From: Arthrobacter sp. PsM3
Lineage (GTDB): Bacteria > Actinomycetota > Actinomycetes > Actinomycetales > Micrococcaceae
DNA length: 64,000 bases
Reading direction: 5' to 3'
Assembly: GCF_030433895.1 (NCBI RefSeq)
Contig: NZ_JARUXE010000003.1
Span: 62,001 to 126,000, forward strand
A program made the position numbers and the translations under genes. Every line of letters begins with the position of its first letter. The first letter of the stretch is position 1. Below the pieces are notes generated by a model that worked only from the letters and a program-made list of their open reading frames with translations, searched no databases and was not told where the DNA came from. Below are positions 35,001-42,173 of the stretch, in pieces.

Positions 35001-35219
35001 CTCCCAGGTCCGGCCCGCGACCAGGTCTTGGTAGTCCTCGGTGCTGAAAGGGTCCCGGCGGGTCCCGTCAGGAAGCCGCGGGTCCTGGAGGACTTCGTCG
35101 AAGAGTTGCGTCCATGCCGCCGCGCGAAGCTCCACCGTGTCCGTGACCACGCCGTCGAGGTCGAAGATCACCGCGTCGACGGGCGCCAGGGCTGCGGCAA
35201 GGGTGGGCGACTCCGTCAT
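32046..35219 (-). CDS. beta-phosphoglucomutase-like HAD domain fused to GH65 glycoside phosphorylase
   Basis: 1057 residues with two enzymes in one chain. Residues about 1-245 form a HAD fold (motif I DLDGVVTDT; motif II VLATSARNAG; a conserved Lys in DVAGKPAPALPL; motif IV VIEESVTGVEAG, where the usual Glu-Asp reads Glu-Glu). Residues about 260-1057 are a GH65 (alpha/alpha)6 phosphorylase with catalytic Glu751 in GPDEYH and phosphate-binding SSGIHLGAMAGT. Together they would cleave an alpha-glucosyl disaccharide (trehalose, maltose or kojibiose) with phosphate and convert beta-glucose 1-phosphate to glucose 6-phosphate. Mycobacterial Rv2006 has a related fusion. The substrate is unresolved. 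Confidence 0.9.
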   Translation of the reverse strand: MTESPTLAAALAPVDAVIFDLDGVVTDTVELRAAAWTQLFDEVLQDPRLPDGTRRDPFSTEDYQDLVAGRTWEDAVTTFLESRGGAIPMGSPSDGSGDWTAFGLAARHHEVFEKLLSNNPVRAFPGTADLLGRLKAGRIPVVLATSARNAGALLSAAGLGDVFDHIIDGQTALDRDVAGKPAPALPLEAVRRLEIPPARAMVIEESVTGVEAGRRGGFGLVVGIDRAGRRDPLEAAGADVVVEDVSQLDIGLVISHPWLLVYEGFDPAHEGHREALTTLGNGYLATRGAAPEHRAGAVHYPGSYLAGVYNSLRSVVMDQETVDEHMVNIPDWLPLDLRIGDGAWWSEGGLALRSERRTLDLKRAVLTREALLENRDGRQLKLLQRRLVSMATPNLAALETVITAVGWDGAVSIRSGCDTGVTNSNVPEDAALSSRHLGSVEVTASEPGPGVAGLTVEVRTVTSGIGIALALRTDVSGSGGPQGAGIPEELGGLHSHRFELSVAAGEPLTVLKTVAVASSRDHAIAAPLTAARAALARAPGGFGALQAEHEAAWAILLKPFIIELDDGSQAQLILNLHVFHLLQALTTHTAELDAGVPARGLHGEGYRGHVFWDELFVLPLLNSRLPSVARELVDYRWRRLGAARDAARAAGLKGAMFPWQSGSDGTEQTPQLLFNRRSGHWMQDHSRLQRHVGLAVAYNAWQYFEATQDRGWLTEHGAEIIVDVARLFASMAELDPAEDRFHLRGVMGPDEYHTGNPGDPGGGLNDNAYTNIMAAWVFDQAVWIMHSVQGFDMDELRVRLLVTAAEIEAWEHLSRRMFVPFHDDGVISQFDGYSALRELDWKHYRRTYGLIERLDLILEAEGDSANHYRLAKQADVLMLLYVLGEDQLIAFLARLGYTVTSAQMAATVDFYLARTAHGSTLSRVAHASVLAQRDPERAWAVFREALDADLDDTQGGTTSSGIHLGAMAGTIDVVQRSFAGLRITRDALDFAPRLPVELSRVRFQVRYRDQMLAVHLERDRLSVSAAPGDAAPVLVRVGTQRVLLRAGQDHVFLRQDD

Positions 35220-35270
35220 GCCATAGTCGTATCAGGCATCCGGTCAACGCGACAGTGGCGACCCGGCGCA

Positions 35271-35305
35271 ATGTCCGGCCGGTCCGGGATTCGAAGGGCG
35301 GACAT
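35271..35305 (-). terminator. hairpin after the polysaccharide deacetylase gene
   Basis: ATGTCCG (35271-35277) and CGGACAT (35299-35305) pair perfectly; the stem includes the last base of the deacetylase stop codon. It is a plausible terminator ahead of the HAD-GH65 start at 35219. Confidence 0.45.
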
Positions 35306-36297
35306 CAGCGCAGCAGCGCGTCGAGGGTGGTGAAGCTGTAGCCGGCCTGGCGGATCCGTTCGATCATCCCGGGGAGGGCGTCGGCGTCGAGGGTGGTCCG
35401 GTCATCGGGGTTGGAGCCGATGTGCATCAGCACAATCTCCCCCGGCTGAAGCCCGGCGAGCACCCGGTCCGCCACGATTTGCGCGCTGATTCCCCCGCTG
35501 CTGCCCTTCCAGCCCAGGGTGTCCACGGTCCAGCGGACGGGAAGGTAGCCATAGGCGTTGACGGCGGCGATGGTCCGGGCGTCGCGTTCGCCGAAGGGGA
35601 AGCGGAACAGCGGCCGCGGATCCCCGCCGCCGGCCCGGATGGCCTGCTCGGCTCCCGACAGTTGCTGCCCGATCGCGGCGTCCGGAAGCCCGGTGAAGCC
35701 CGGATGGGTCATCGAATGGTTGCCCAGCCGGTGGCCGCCCGCGACGATCCCGGCGACGCCTGACGGGTTGGCGGCGGCCCAGTTGCCGGTGAGGAAGAAG
35801 GTGCCGCGGACACCGGTGGCGGCCAGGGTCTGCAGGATGCTCGGCAGCCCGGCCGCGTTGGCTCCGGCGTCGAACGTCAGCGCCACAACTGCCCCGGCCC
35901 CCGGGATCACCTCGACGTCGCGTCCGGCGAGGGCGGCGGGGAACGGGACGGCGGGTGCCGGGGGTGGCGGCTCCGGAGCGGGCGGTTCGGGAGCAGGGGG
36001 TTCGGGAATGGACGGTGCCGGGGCCGGCCCGGCCGGAACCGTTTCGCTGGGGTTGGGGAGCGGGGTGTCCGACGGCGGCAGACCCGGCGTTGGGCTGTCC
36101 GACGGGCCGGCGGTGGCCGGGCCCGACGCCGAGGAGGGCGCTGGGACCGCCGGGGACGCCGTCGGGCTGCCCGCCGCCGGACCAGCCGACGGCGGGCCCG
36201 CCGAAAAGACGACCGCCAGCACCACGGCGGCGGCCAGCAACAGCACCGCAGCAGCGGCTGGCAGCCAGCGGCGCCGGTCGGAAAAGATCGACCACAT
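35305..36297 (-). CDS. membrane-anchored polysaccharide deacetylase (CE4) with TFDAG motif
   Basis: 330 residues. An N-terminal membrane anchor (LPAAAAVLLLAAAVVLAVVFSA) and a Pro/Ser/Glu linker (about 36-125) precede a NodB-type CE4 domain. Motif 1 reads TFDAGAN, so the second Asp, normally a metal ligand, is Ala144; Asp143 is kept. Motif 2 is HSMTH (His194, His198), motif 3 RFPFGE, and the late motif LMHIGS. The TFDAG variant defines a subgroup of extracellular CE4 proteins; altered metal binding or substrate range is likely. It probably acts on peptidoglycan or another amino-sugar polymer. It follows the PRISE reductase gene on the same strand, separated by a palindrome. Confidence 0.88.
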   Translation of the reverse strand: MWSIFSDRRRWLPAAAAVLLLAAAVVLAVVFSAGPPSAGPAAGSPTASPAVPAPSSASGPATAGPSDSPTPGLPPSDTPLPNPSETVPAGPAPAPSIPEPPAPEPPAPEPPPPAPAVPFPAALAGRDVEVIPGAGAVVALTFDAGANAAGLPSILQTLAATGVRGTFFLTGNWAAANPSGVAGIVAGGHRLGNHSMTHPGFTGLPDAAIGQQLSGAEQAIRAGGGDPRPLFRFPFGERDARTIAAVNAYGYLPVRWTVDTLGWKGSSGGISAQIVADRVLAGLQPGEIVLMHIGSNPDDRTTLDADALPGMIERIRQAGYSFTTLDALLR

Positions 36298-36366
36298 GCT
36301 TCACTGTGGCACCACCGGCCACAGTCGAACTAGGGCTGAAGTGCCCAGTATCCGCCAACCCTTCCA

Positions 36367-36433
36367 AGCAACGCGGGGTCAGATCGCGCCCATAATGACC
36401 CCTCGGATGGGCGCTAAGTGACCCCGCGTTGCT
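36367..36433. repeat. intergenic palindrome, family 1 copy B
   Basis: Arms AGCAACGCGGGGTCA...GCGCCCAT (36367-36393) and ATGGGCGC...TGACCCCGCGTTGCT (36407-36433) pair with four internal mismatches around a 13-nt loop. The outer sequence is the same as the element at 10701-10763. It overlaps the stop codon of the reductase gene and probably terminates it. Confidence 0.8.
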
Positions 36434-37535
36434 AGGCTGAGGCGGAGGGCGCTGCCGGAATCAGGCGGTCGGCCCGGAACCGGTCGAACAGGCGGATGAA
36501 GGAGTCTTCGGTCCGGCGGTACCCGGTGAAGCCCGCCAGGCGGCTCTTGCTCATATCGGTGACCACTTCGAGGTTCCGGCCCAGATCACCGTCGGTGTGC
36601 CACCAGGAGGCGACCCGGGCGAGATCGGGTTCTGCCAACCCATGGCGGGCGGCGATGCCGGTCCAGATGCCCTCCTTGCCGAGCATCTGCTGTTCCAGCG
36701 GGCGGGGCCGGCCGGCGTACCCTACGGGTTCGACGCCGAAGTAGGCGGCCAGCGCCGGCCACATGCGCCGCCAGCGGAAGATGTCGCCGTTGACGATGTT
36801 GTAGGCCTCGTCGCCGACCCCGTCGGCGGTGGCCGCCCAGATCATGTGTTCCGCCAGCAGCCCGCTGTCCGTCATGTCAGTGAGGCTGTTCCACTGCGTC
36901 TCGGAGCCGGGGAAGATGAAGGGTTGCCCGAGTTCCCGGCAGATGGACGCCTGGACGGCGAGCGTGAGTCCCATGTTCATGGCGTTGCCGACCGCATGCC
37001 CGATCACCCTATGCGCCCGGTGCACGGACCAGCCGAAGCCCTGCTTCCCGGCGGCCGCCCACAACTCGTCTTCCTGGGCGTAGTAGAAGTTGGGCGTCGG
37101 CAGCCTCGGCTCGCTTTCGCGGAAGGGCGTGTCCGGCATCTCGCCCGCCGCATACGCTTCAAACGGTCCCAAATAGTGCTTCAGCCCGGTCATGAGGGCC
37201 ACATGCTTCACCGGATGGCCGCTGAGGCTGGCGAGCAGGTTCCGCAGCATCGCCGCGTTGGTGTCGATGTTCTCCTGCTCGGTGTTCATCCGTGACCACG
37301 CCGTGTAGAACACGTGGCTCGGCCGTTCGCCGGCCAGGGCTTCACGCAGGTTCTCCACCGAGTGCAGGTCCGCGCTCACATGGCGGACATCGCTGCGCCG
37401 GATCCGGCCGCGGGACAGGGCCAGCACGTCCCAGCCCGTGTCGGCGAGCCTGTCGACCAGGGCCGATCCGGCAATTCCGCTGGCCCCAACCACCAGGGCA
37501 GTCCTGGTATCAACGGTGTCTGAACTGCTTTGCAC
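36432..37535 (-). CDS. PRISE-type SDR oxidoreductase
   Basis: 367-residue extended short-chain dehydrogenase. It has the Rossmann start ALVVGASGIAGSALVDRL and the family blocks HVFYTAWSRMNTEQENIDTNAAMLRNLL, HVALMTGLKHYLGPFE and PNFYYAQEDELW. The Lys in GLKHY and Tyr in NFYYAQED are the catalytic pair of the PRISE (progesterone 5-beta-reductase/iridoid synthase-like) group, which reduces enones with NADPH. The bacterial substrate is unknown. It is divergent from the heavy-metal ATPase and separated from the deacetylase downstream by a palindrome. Confidence 0.85.
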   Translation of the reverse strand: MQSSSDTVDTRTALVVGASGIAGSALVDRLADTGWDVLALSRGRIRRSDVRHVSADLHSVENLREALAGERPSHVFYTAWSRMNTEQENIDTNAAMLRNLLASLSGHPVKHVALMTGLKHYLGPFEAYAAGEMPDTPFRESEPRLPTPNFYYAQEDELWAAAGKQGFGWSVHRAHRVIGHAVGNAMNMGLTLAVQASICRELGQPFIFPGSETQWNSLTDMTDSGLLAEHMIWAATADGVGDEAYNIVNGDIFRWRRMWPALAAYFGVEPVGYAGRPRPLEQQMLGKEGIWTGIAARHGLAEPDLARVASWWHTDGDLGRNLEVVTDMSKSRLAGFTGYRRTEDSFIRLFDRFRADRLIPAAPSASA

Positions 37536-37796
37536 GCCATTCCTCCTGTTACTGTCCCGCGGCGCCGTCGCCGCCCCACCATGCGGGCCGGCTGGGCCTG
37601 GACGGGTCCTCCGCCGCCCCGCTCCAGCGTCTCACGCCCGCGCGGGGGCCGCCCGCGTAACCTGCGCCCGGGCCGCCCGCCAGCGGAGGGGTGCCGCGTA
37701 ACCTGATCCCGGGCAGCCCTCCCGGGGAGGGCCCCGCAGTAGGATGAAAGAGTGGAAGACGCGTAAAGATAGCGCGAATGCTAAGGCAGGATATCC

Positions 37797-39719
37797 GTGA
37801 AACTTTTGCTCCGGTATCCGCTTGTTGCGGGCACAGTCGCTGCCCTGCTCGCGGTGCTTATACTGCTCCTGTCCGGGCAGCCCTTGATTGCCCAGCTCGC
37901 GGCCAGCGTCTACGCCCTGGCGGTGGCCGTCTACCTCGGCGTCGGCATGGTCCGCCGCCTGATCGGCGGCCAATGGGGCATCGATATCCTGGCCGTTACC
38001 GCCATCGTCAGCACCGTGCTGGTGGGCGAGTTCATCGCCTCCATGATCATTGTCCTGATGATGGCTGGCGGAACAGCACTCGAGGACTACGCCGCCGGCC
38101 GGGCCAAAAAGGAACTGACGTCCCTGCTGGAACGCGTCCCGCAGACGGCCCACCGGGAACGCGGCGGCAACCATGAGGACGGCCAGCACGAGGATGTTGC
38201 CGCCACGGCTGTCAAGATCGGTGACATCCTGCTTGTGCGGCCGGGTGAGGTCGTGCCGCTGGACGGCGTCCTGCTCTCTGAATCCGGCAGCTTCGACGAG
38301 TCCTCGCTCACCGGGGAGAGCCTTCCAGTGGAGCGGGTGGCCGGCGAGGGGCTGATGAGCGGCTCCCTTAACGGCGAAGCCGCGGTCCGGATGCAGGTCA
38401 CGGCCCGGATGGAGGATTCGCAGTACAGCCGCATCGTCGCCCTGGTCAAGGAAGCCTCGGAGAGCAAAGCGCCGATGGTGCGGCTCGCTGACCGGTACGC
38501 CGTTCCGTTCACGGCCCTCGCCTACCTCCTTGGCGCGGTCGGCTGGATCGTCAGCGGCAGCCCGGCCCGCTTCGCGGAAGTGCTGGTGGTGGCCACCCCG
38601 TGCCCGCTGCTGATCGCCGCCCCCGTGGCATTTCTGGGCGGCATGAGCCGCGCCGCCCGCGGCGGAATCATCGTCAAATACGCCGGTGTCCTGGAACAGC
38701 TGAGCCGGATCAAAACGGTCGCCTTCGACAAGACCGGCACACTGACCTACGGCCGCCCCGCCCTCGTTGGGGTCCGGGCGTCGGGGTCCTTCACCGAGGA
38801 CGAGGTGCTCGGGCTGGCGGCCTCCGCCGAACAGTATTCCTCCCATGTGCTCGCCGCCTCGGTAATGGACGCCGCGCGGACCCGCGGGCTGGTCTTCGAA
38901 TCCGCCACGGAGGCCACCGAATTCGCCACCCACGGCGTCCGGGCGCGCTTCGACGGCCGCGACGTGGTGGTCGGCAAGCCCAATTTCGTGGCGGAATCGG
39001 CCGCTGGCGTCGAGGAAACGGAGCTGGCCAGCGGCGAACTCGCCATCTACGTGGGCGTGGCCGGCAAATTCGCCGGCTCCCTCGTCATGAGCGACCCGAT
39101 CCGCCGGGAAACCCGCCGCACCCTGGCAGAGCTCCAGGAACTCGGCGTCACGGAGACGGTCATGCTGACCGGCGATGCGCTCGGCACCGCCCAGCACATC
39201 GCGGCCGAGGCCGGGCTCACGGATGTCCGCGCCGAGTGCCTGCCGCCGGACAAGGTCGAAGCCGTCCGGTCCCTACCGCTGCGCCCGGTCATGATGGTCG
39301 GCGACGGCGTCAACGACGCCCCCGTCCTGGCCGTCGCCGACGTCGGGATCGCGATGGGGGCGCGCGGCTCGACGGCGGCCGGCGAGTCGGCCGACGTCGT
39401 GATCATCCTCGACGACCTGTCCAAGGTGGCCTCCGCCGTGCGGGTGGGCCAGCGCACCGTCAAGGTGGCGCTGCAGAGCATCTGGATCGGGATCGCGCTG
39501 AGCGTGGCGCTGATGGTCGCCGCCGCGGCCGGCTACATCCCGGCCATCGCCGGCGCCCTCTCCCAGGAACTCGTGGACCTGGCCACCATCCTCAATGCGC
39601 TGCGCGCGCTCAGCCCGGGAAAGCGGGCCGGAACCAGGGCGCCGGGGCAGAAGGCTGCCGGCGGAGTTACCGGGCCGCGGCCTGTTTCTCGGCTTCCGCG
39701 ATCCGCGGAACGGTCCTGA
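37797..39719 (+). CDS. P1B-type heavy-metal P-type ATPase with TPC motif, no metal-binding N-domain
   Basis: 640-residue cation exporter. It lacks an N-terminal HMA domain. Visible are the actuator motif DESSLTGESLPVE, the membrane motif ATPCPLL (Thr-Pro-Cys269-Pro instead of the usual Cys-Pro-Cys), phosphorylation Asp311 in FDKTGTLT, and the hinge GDGVNDAPVLAVADVGIAMG. The nucleotide-domain His-Pro signature reads SSHVLA, so Pro is Val. TPC in this helix is typical of the P1B-5 group, reported for nickel/iron export, which usually has a hemerythrin tail; none is seen. Metal unknown. GTG 37797 has AAGGCAGG 6 nt upstream. Its end overlaps the convergent ppsA by 53 nt. Confidence 0.88.
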   Translation: MKLLLRYPLVAGTVAALLAVLILLLSGQPLIAQLAASVYALAVAVYLGVGMVRRLIGGQWGIDILAVTAIVSTVLVGEFIASMIIVLMMAGGTALEDYAAGRAKKELTSLLERVPQTAHRERGGNHEDGQHEDVAATAVKIGDILLVRPGEVVPLDGVLLSESGSFDESSLTGESLPVERVAGEGLMSGSLNGEAAVRMQVTARMEDSQYSRIVALVKEASESKAPMVRLADRYAVPFTALAYLLGAVGWIVSGSPARFAEVLVVATPCPLLIAAPVAFLGGMSRAARGGIIVKYAGVLEQLSRIKTVAFDKTGTLTYGRPALVGVRASGSFTEDEVLGLAASAEQYSSHVLAASVMDAARTRGLVFESATEATEFATHGVRARFDGRDVVVGKPNFVAESAAGVEETELASGELAIYVGVAGKFAGSLVMSDPIRRETRRTLAELQELGVTETVMLTGDALGTAQHIAAEAGLTDVRAECLPPDKVEAVRSLPLRPVMMVGDGVNDAPVLAVADVGIAMGARGSTAAGESADVVIILDDLSKVASAVRVGQRTVKVALQSIWIGIALSVALMVAAAAGYIPAIAGALSQELVDLATILNALRALSPGKRAGTRAPGQKAAGGVTGPRPVSRLPRSAERS

Positions 39720-42057
39720 GGTAGCTGTCCGGATTCAGCGAGATCGAATCGATGCCCTCGCCGACCAGGAACGCCGCGAACTCGGGGTGGTTGCTGGGGC
39801 CCTGGCCGCAGATGCCGATCTTGATCCCGGCGGCGTGGGCCTTGCGGATGGCCTCGCTGATCATCGCCATGACGGCCTCGTCCCGCTCATCGAAGAGTGA
39901 GGCGAGGTGCGCCGAATCCCGGTCCACGCCCAGGACCAGCTGGGTGAGGTCGTTGGAGCCGATGGAGAAGCCGTCGAAGCGGGTGGCGAACTTTTCGGCG
40001 AGGACAACGTTGGACGGGATCTCACACATCATGTAGACCTGCAGTCCGTTCTCACCCCGGACCAAGCCGTTCTCCGCCATCACAGCCAGCACGTGGTCCG
40101 CTTCCTGCGGGGTCCGGCAGAACGGGACCATCACGATGATATTGCCGAACCCGAGCTTTTCCCGGACCCGCTTGAGGGCCACACACTCCAGCGCGAATCC
40201 CTCGCGGTAGCGCTCGTCGTAGTAGCGGGAGGCGCCGCGGAAGCCGAGCATAGGGTTCTCCTCCGGCTCCTCGAAGGCCGAACCGCCGATCAGGTGCGCG
40301 TACTCGTTGGTCTTGAAGTCGCTGAGCCGGACAATCACCGGCCGCGGGTGGTAGGGCGCGGCGATCTTGGCGATGCCCAGGGCCAAGGCGTCCACGAAGT
40401 AGTCCTTCGGGTCCGCGTAGCCGCTGGTCAGGGCGCGGATCTGCTCGGCTTCCCCGGGGTCGGTGACCCGCTCGGGGTGGACCAGCGCCATCGGATGGAC
40501 CCGGATCAGGGTGCTGATGATGAATTCCATCCGGGCCAGCCCGACGCCGTCTGCCGGCAGCCGCCACCATTGGAACGCGGCCGCGGGGCTGGCGATGTTG
40601 ACCATGACTTTGGTGCGCGTCTCCGGCAGCTCCCCGAGGTCCACCTCCTCGGTTTCAAACGCGAGGCTGCCCCGGTACACGCGGCCTTCATCGCCCTCGG
40701 CGCATGAGATCGTCACGGCCAGGCCCTCCGCCAGGACGGTGGTGGCATTGCCGGTGCCGACGACGGCGGGGACCCCGAGTTCGCGGCTCACGATCGCCGC
40801 GTGGCTGGTGGGGCCGCCGTGGTCGGTCACGATGCCGGCCGCCCGCTTCATGATGGGAACCCAGTCCGGGTCGGTCATCTCGGTGACGAGGATGGCGCCG
40901 TCGCGGAAGTTTTCGATGTCCGCCGCGCTCCTGATCACACACGCCGTGCCCTGCGCGATGGAGTCGCCGATCGCGGCGCCGCGCGCCAGCACGGTGCCGG
41001 TTTCCAGCAGGTGGTGCAGGATGAACCGGGAGCCCGACTTCCGCGACTGGACCGTCTCCGGCCGGGCCTGGACCATAAACAGCTCCCCGGTCACGCCGTC
41101 TTTGGCCCACTCCATGTCCATCGCCCGGGCGTAGTGCTCCTCGACGCTCACGGCCCAGCGCGCCAGCGCGAGGATCTCGGCGTCGTCCAGGACAAACGCG
41201 CGGCGTTCGGCCCCCGAGGTGTCCACCATCTTCGTGCGTGCGTGGCCGCCCCTGCTGTAAACCATTTTCCGGTCCTTGGAACCGAGGGTCTTTTCGATGA
41301 TCGGCGTGAACTCCTGCTCCGCCAGGAGCGGCTTGAACACGAGGTATTTGTCCGGGTTGATGGTGCCCTGGACCACGGTTTCGCCCAGGCCCCAGGCGGC
41401 GCTGACCACGGCCACGCGGGGGAAACCTGAATCCGTGTCGATGGAGAACATCACGCCGGAGGCACCGACGTCGGAGCGCACCATCCGCTGCACCCCGATC
41501 GAGAGCGCGACGTCGAGATGGTCAAAACCCTTGACCTCGCGGTAGCTGATGGCCCGGTCGGTGAACAGCGAGGCGTAGCAGCGGCGGCAGGCGTCCAGCA
41601 GTTCGCGTTCCCCGGCGATGTTCAGGAATGTCTCCTGCTGCCCGGCGAAGCTCGCGTCGGGCAGGTCCTCGGCGGTGGCGCTGCTGCGGACCGCGACCGA
41701 GAGCCGGTCCAGTCCGGCGCGCTGCCCCAGTTCCCGGTAGTGCGCGCGGATGGACGCTGCGATGTCCTCGGGGAATTCACTGTCCAGGAACAGCTCCCGG
41801 ATGGCTTCGCCGGTGGCGCGCAGCGAGGTTTCACCGGTTCGGTAGGCCTTGATCCGCGAGCGCATCGCGGATTCGATCCCGTTGGCCTCGATGAACCGGC
41901 GGTACGCATCAGCGGTGGTCGCGAAGCCGTCCGGCACCCGCACGCCCTGGGCTTTGAGGGACTGGATGAGTTCGCCGAGGGAGGCGTTCTTGCCTCCCAC
42001 CTGCGGGACATCGCCCATCCCGATCTCGTCAAACCACAGCACCGTGGATTCAGCCAT
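39667..42057 (-). CDS. ppsA: phosphoenolpyruvate synthase
   Basis: Converts pyruvate and ATP to PEP, AMP and phosphate for gluconeogenesis. The 796-residue enzyme has all three parts: the ATP-grasp domain (VGGKNASLGELI, AVRSSATAEDLPDASFAGQQETFLN), the phosphohistidine domain with His419 in GGPTSHAAIVSRELG, and the PEP-binding TIM barrel ending GICGQGPSNHPEFA with the catalytic Cys. GGAG lies 7-10 nt before ATG 42057. It follows the P2-type ATPase on the same strand after 116 nt. It is a true PEP synthase, in contrast to the barrel-less relative at 5640. Confidence 0.94.
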   Translation of the reverse strand: MAESTVLWFDEIGMGDVPQVGGKNASLGELIQSLKAQGVRVPDGFATTADAYRRFIEANGIESAMRSRIKAYRTGETSLRATGEAIRELFLDSEFPEDIAASIRAHYRELGQRAGLDRLSVAVRSSATAEDLPDASFAGQQETFLNIAGERELLDACRRCYASLFTDRAISYREVKGFDHLDVALSIGVQRMVRSDVGASGVMFSIDTDSGFPRVAVVSAAWGLGETVVQGTINPDKYLVFKPLLAEQEFTPIIEKTLGSKDRKMVYSRGGHARTKMVDTSGAERRAFVLDDAEILALARWAVSVEEHYARAMDMEWAKDGVTGELFMVQARPETVQSRKSGSRFILHHLLETGTVLARGAAIGDSIAQGTACVIRSAADIENFRDGAILVTEMTDPDWVPIMKRAAGIVTDHGGPTSHAAIVSRELGVPAVVGTGNATTVLAEGLAVTISCAEGDEGRVYRGSLAFETEEVDLGELPETRTKVMVNIASPAAAFQWWRLPADGVGLARMEFIISTLIRVHPMALVHPERVTDPGEAEQIRALTSGYADPKDYFVDALALGIAKIAAPYHPRPVIVRLSDFKTNEYAHLIGGSAFEEPEENPMLGFRGASRYYDERYREGFALECVALKRVREKLGFGNIIVMVPFCRTPQEADHVLAVMAENGLVRGENGLQVYMMCEIPSNVVLAEKFATRFDGFSIGSNDLTQLVLGVDRDSAHLASLFDERDEAVMAMISEAIRKAHAAGIKIGICGQGPSNHPEFAAFLVGEGIDSISLNPDSYLRTVPRIAEAEKQAAAR

Positions 42058-42173
42058 GTCGCAGCTCCTGCTTTCGGCAATAGGAAGGAACGCACCGGAC
42101 ACGGCGGTTACCGCCCGGAGCCCGGCGCCTCTGGACCCATCCTGTGGCGGCGGGCCGTCCGATGTCAGAGGCT

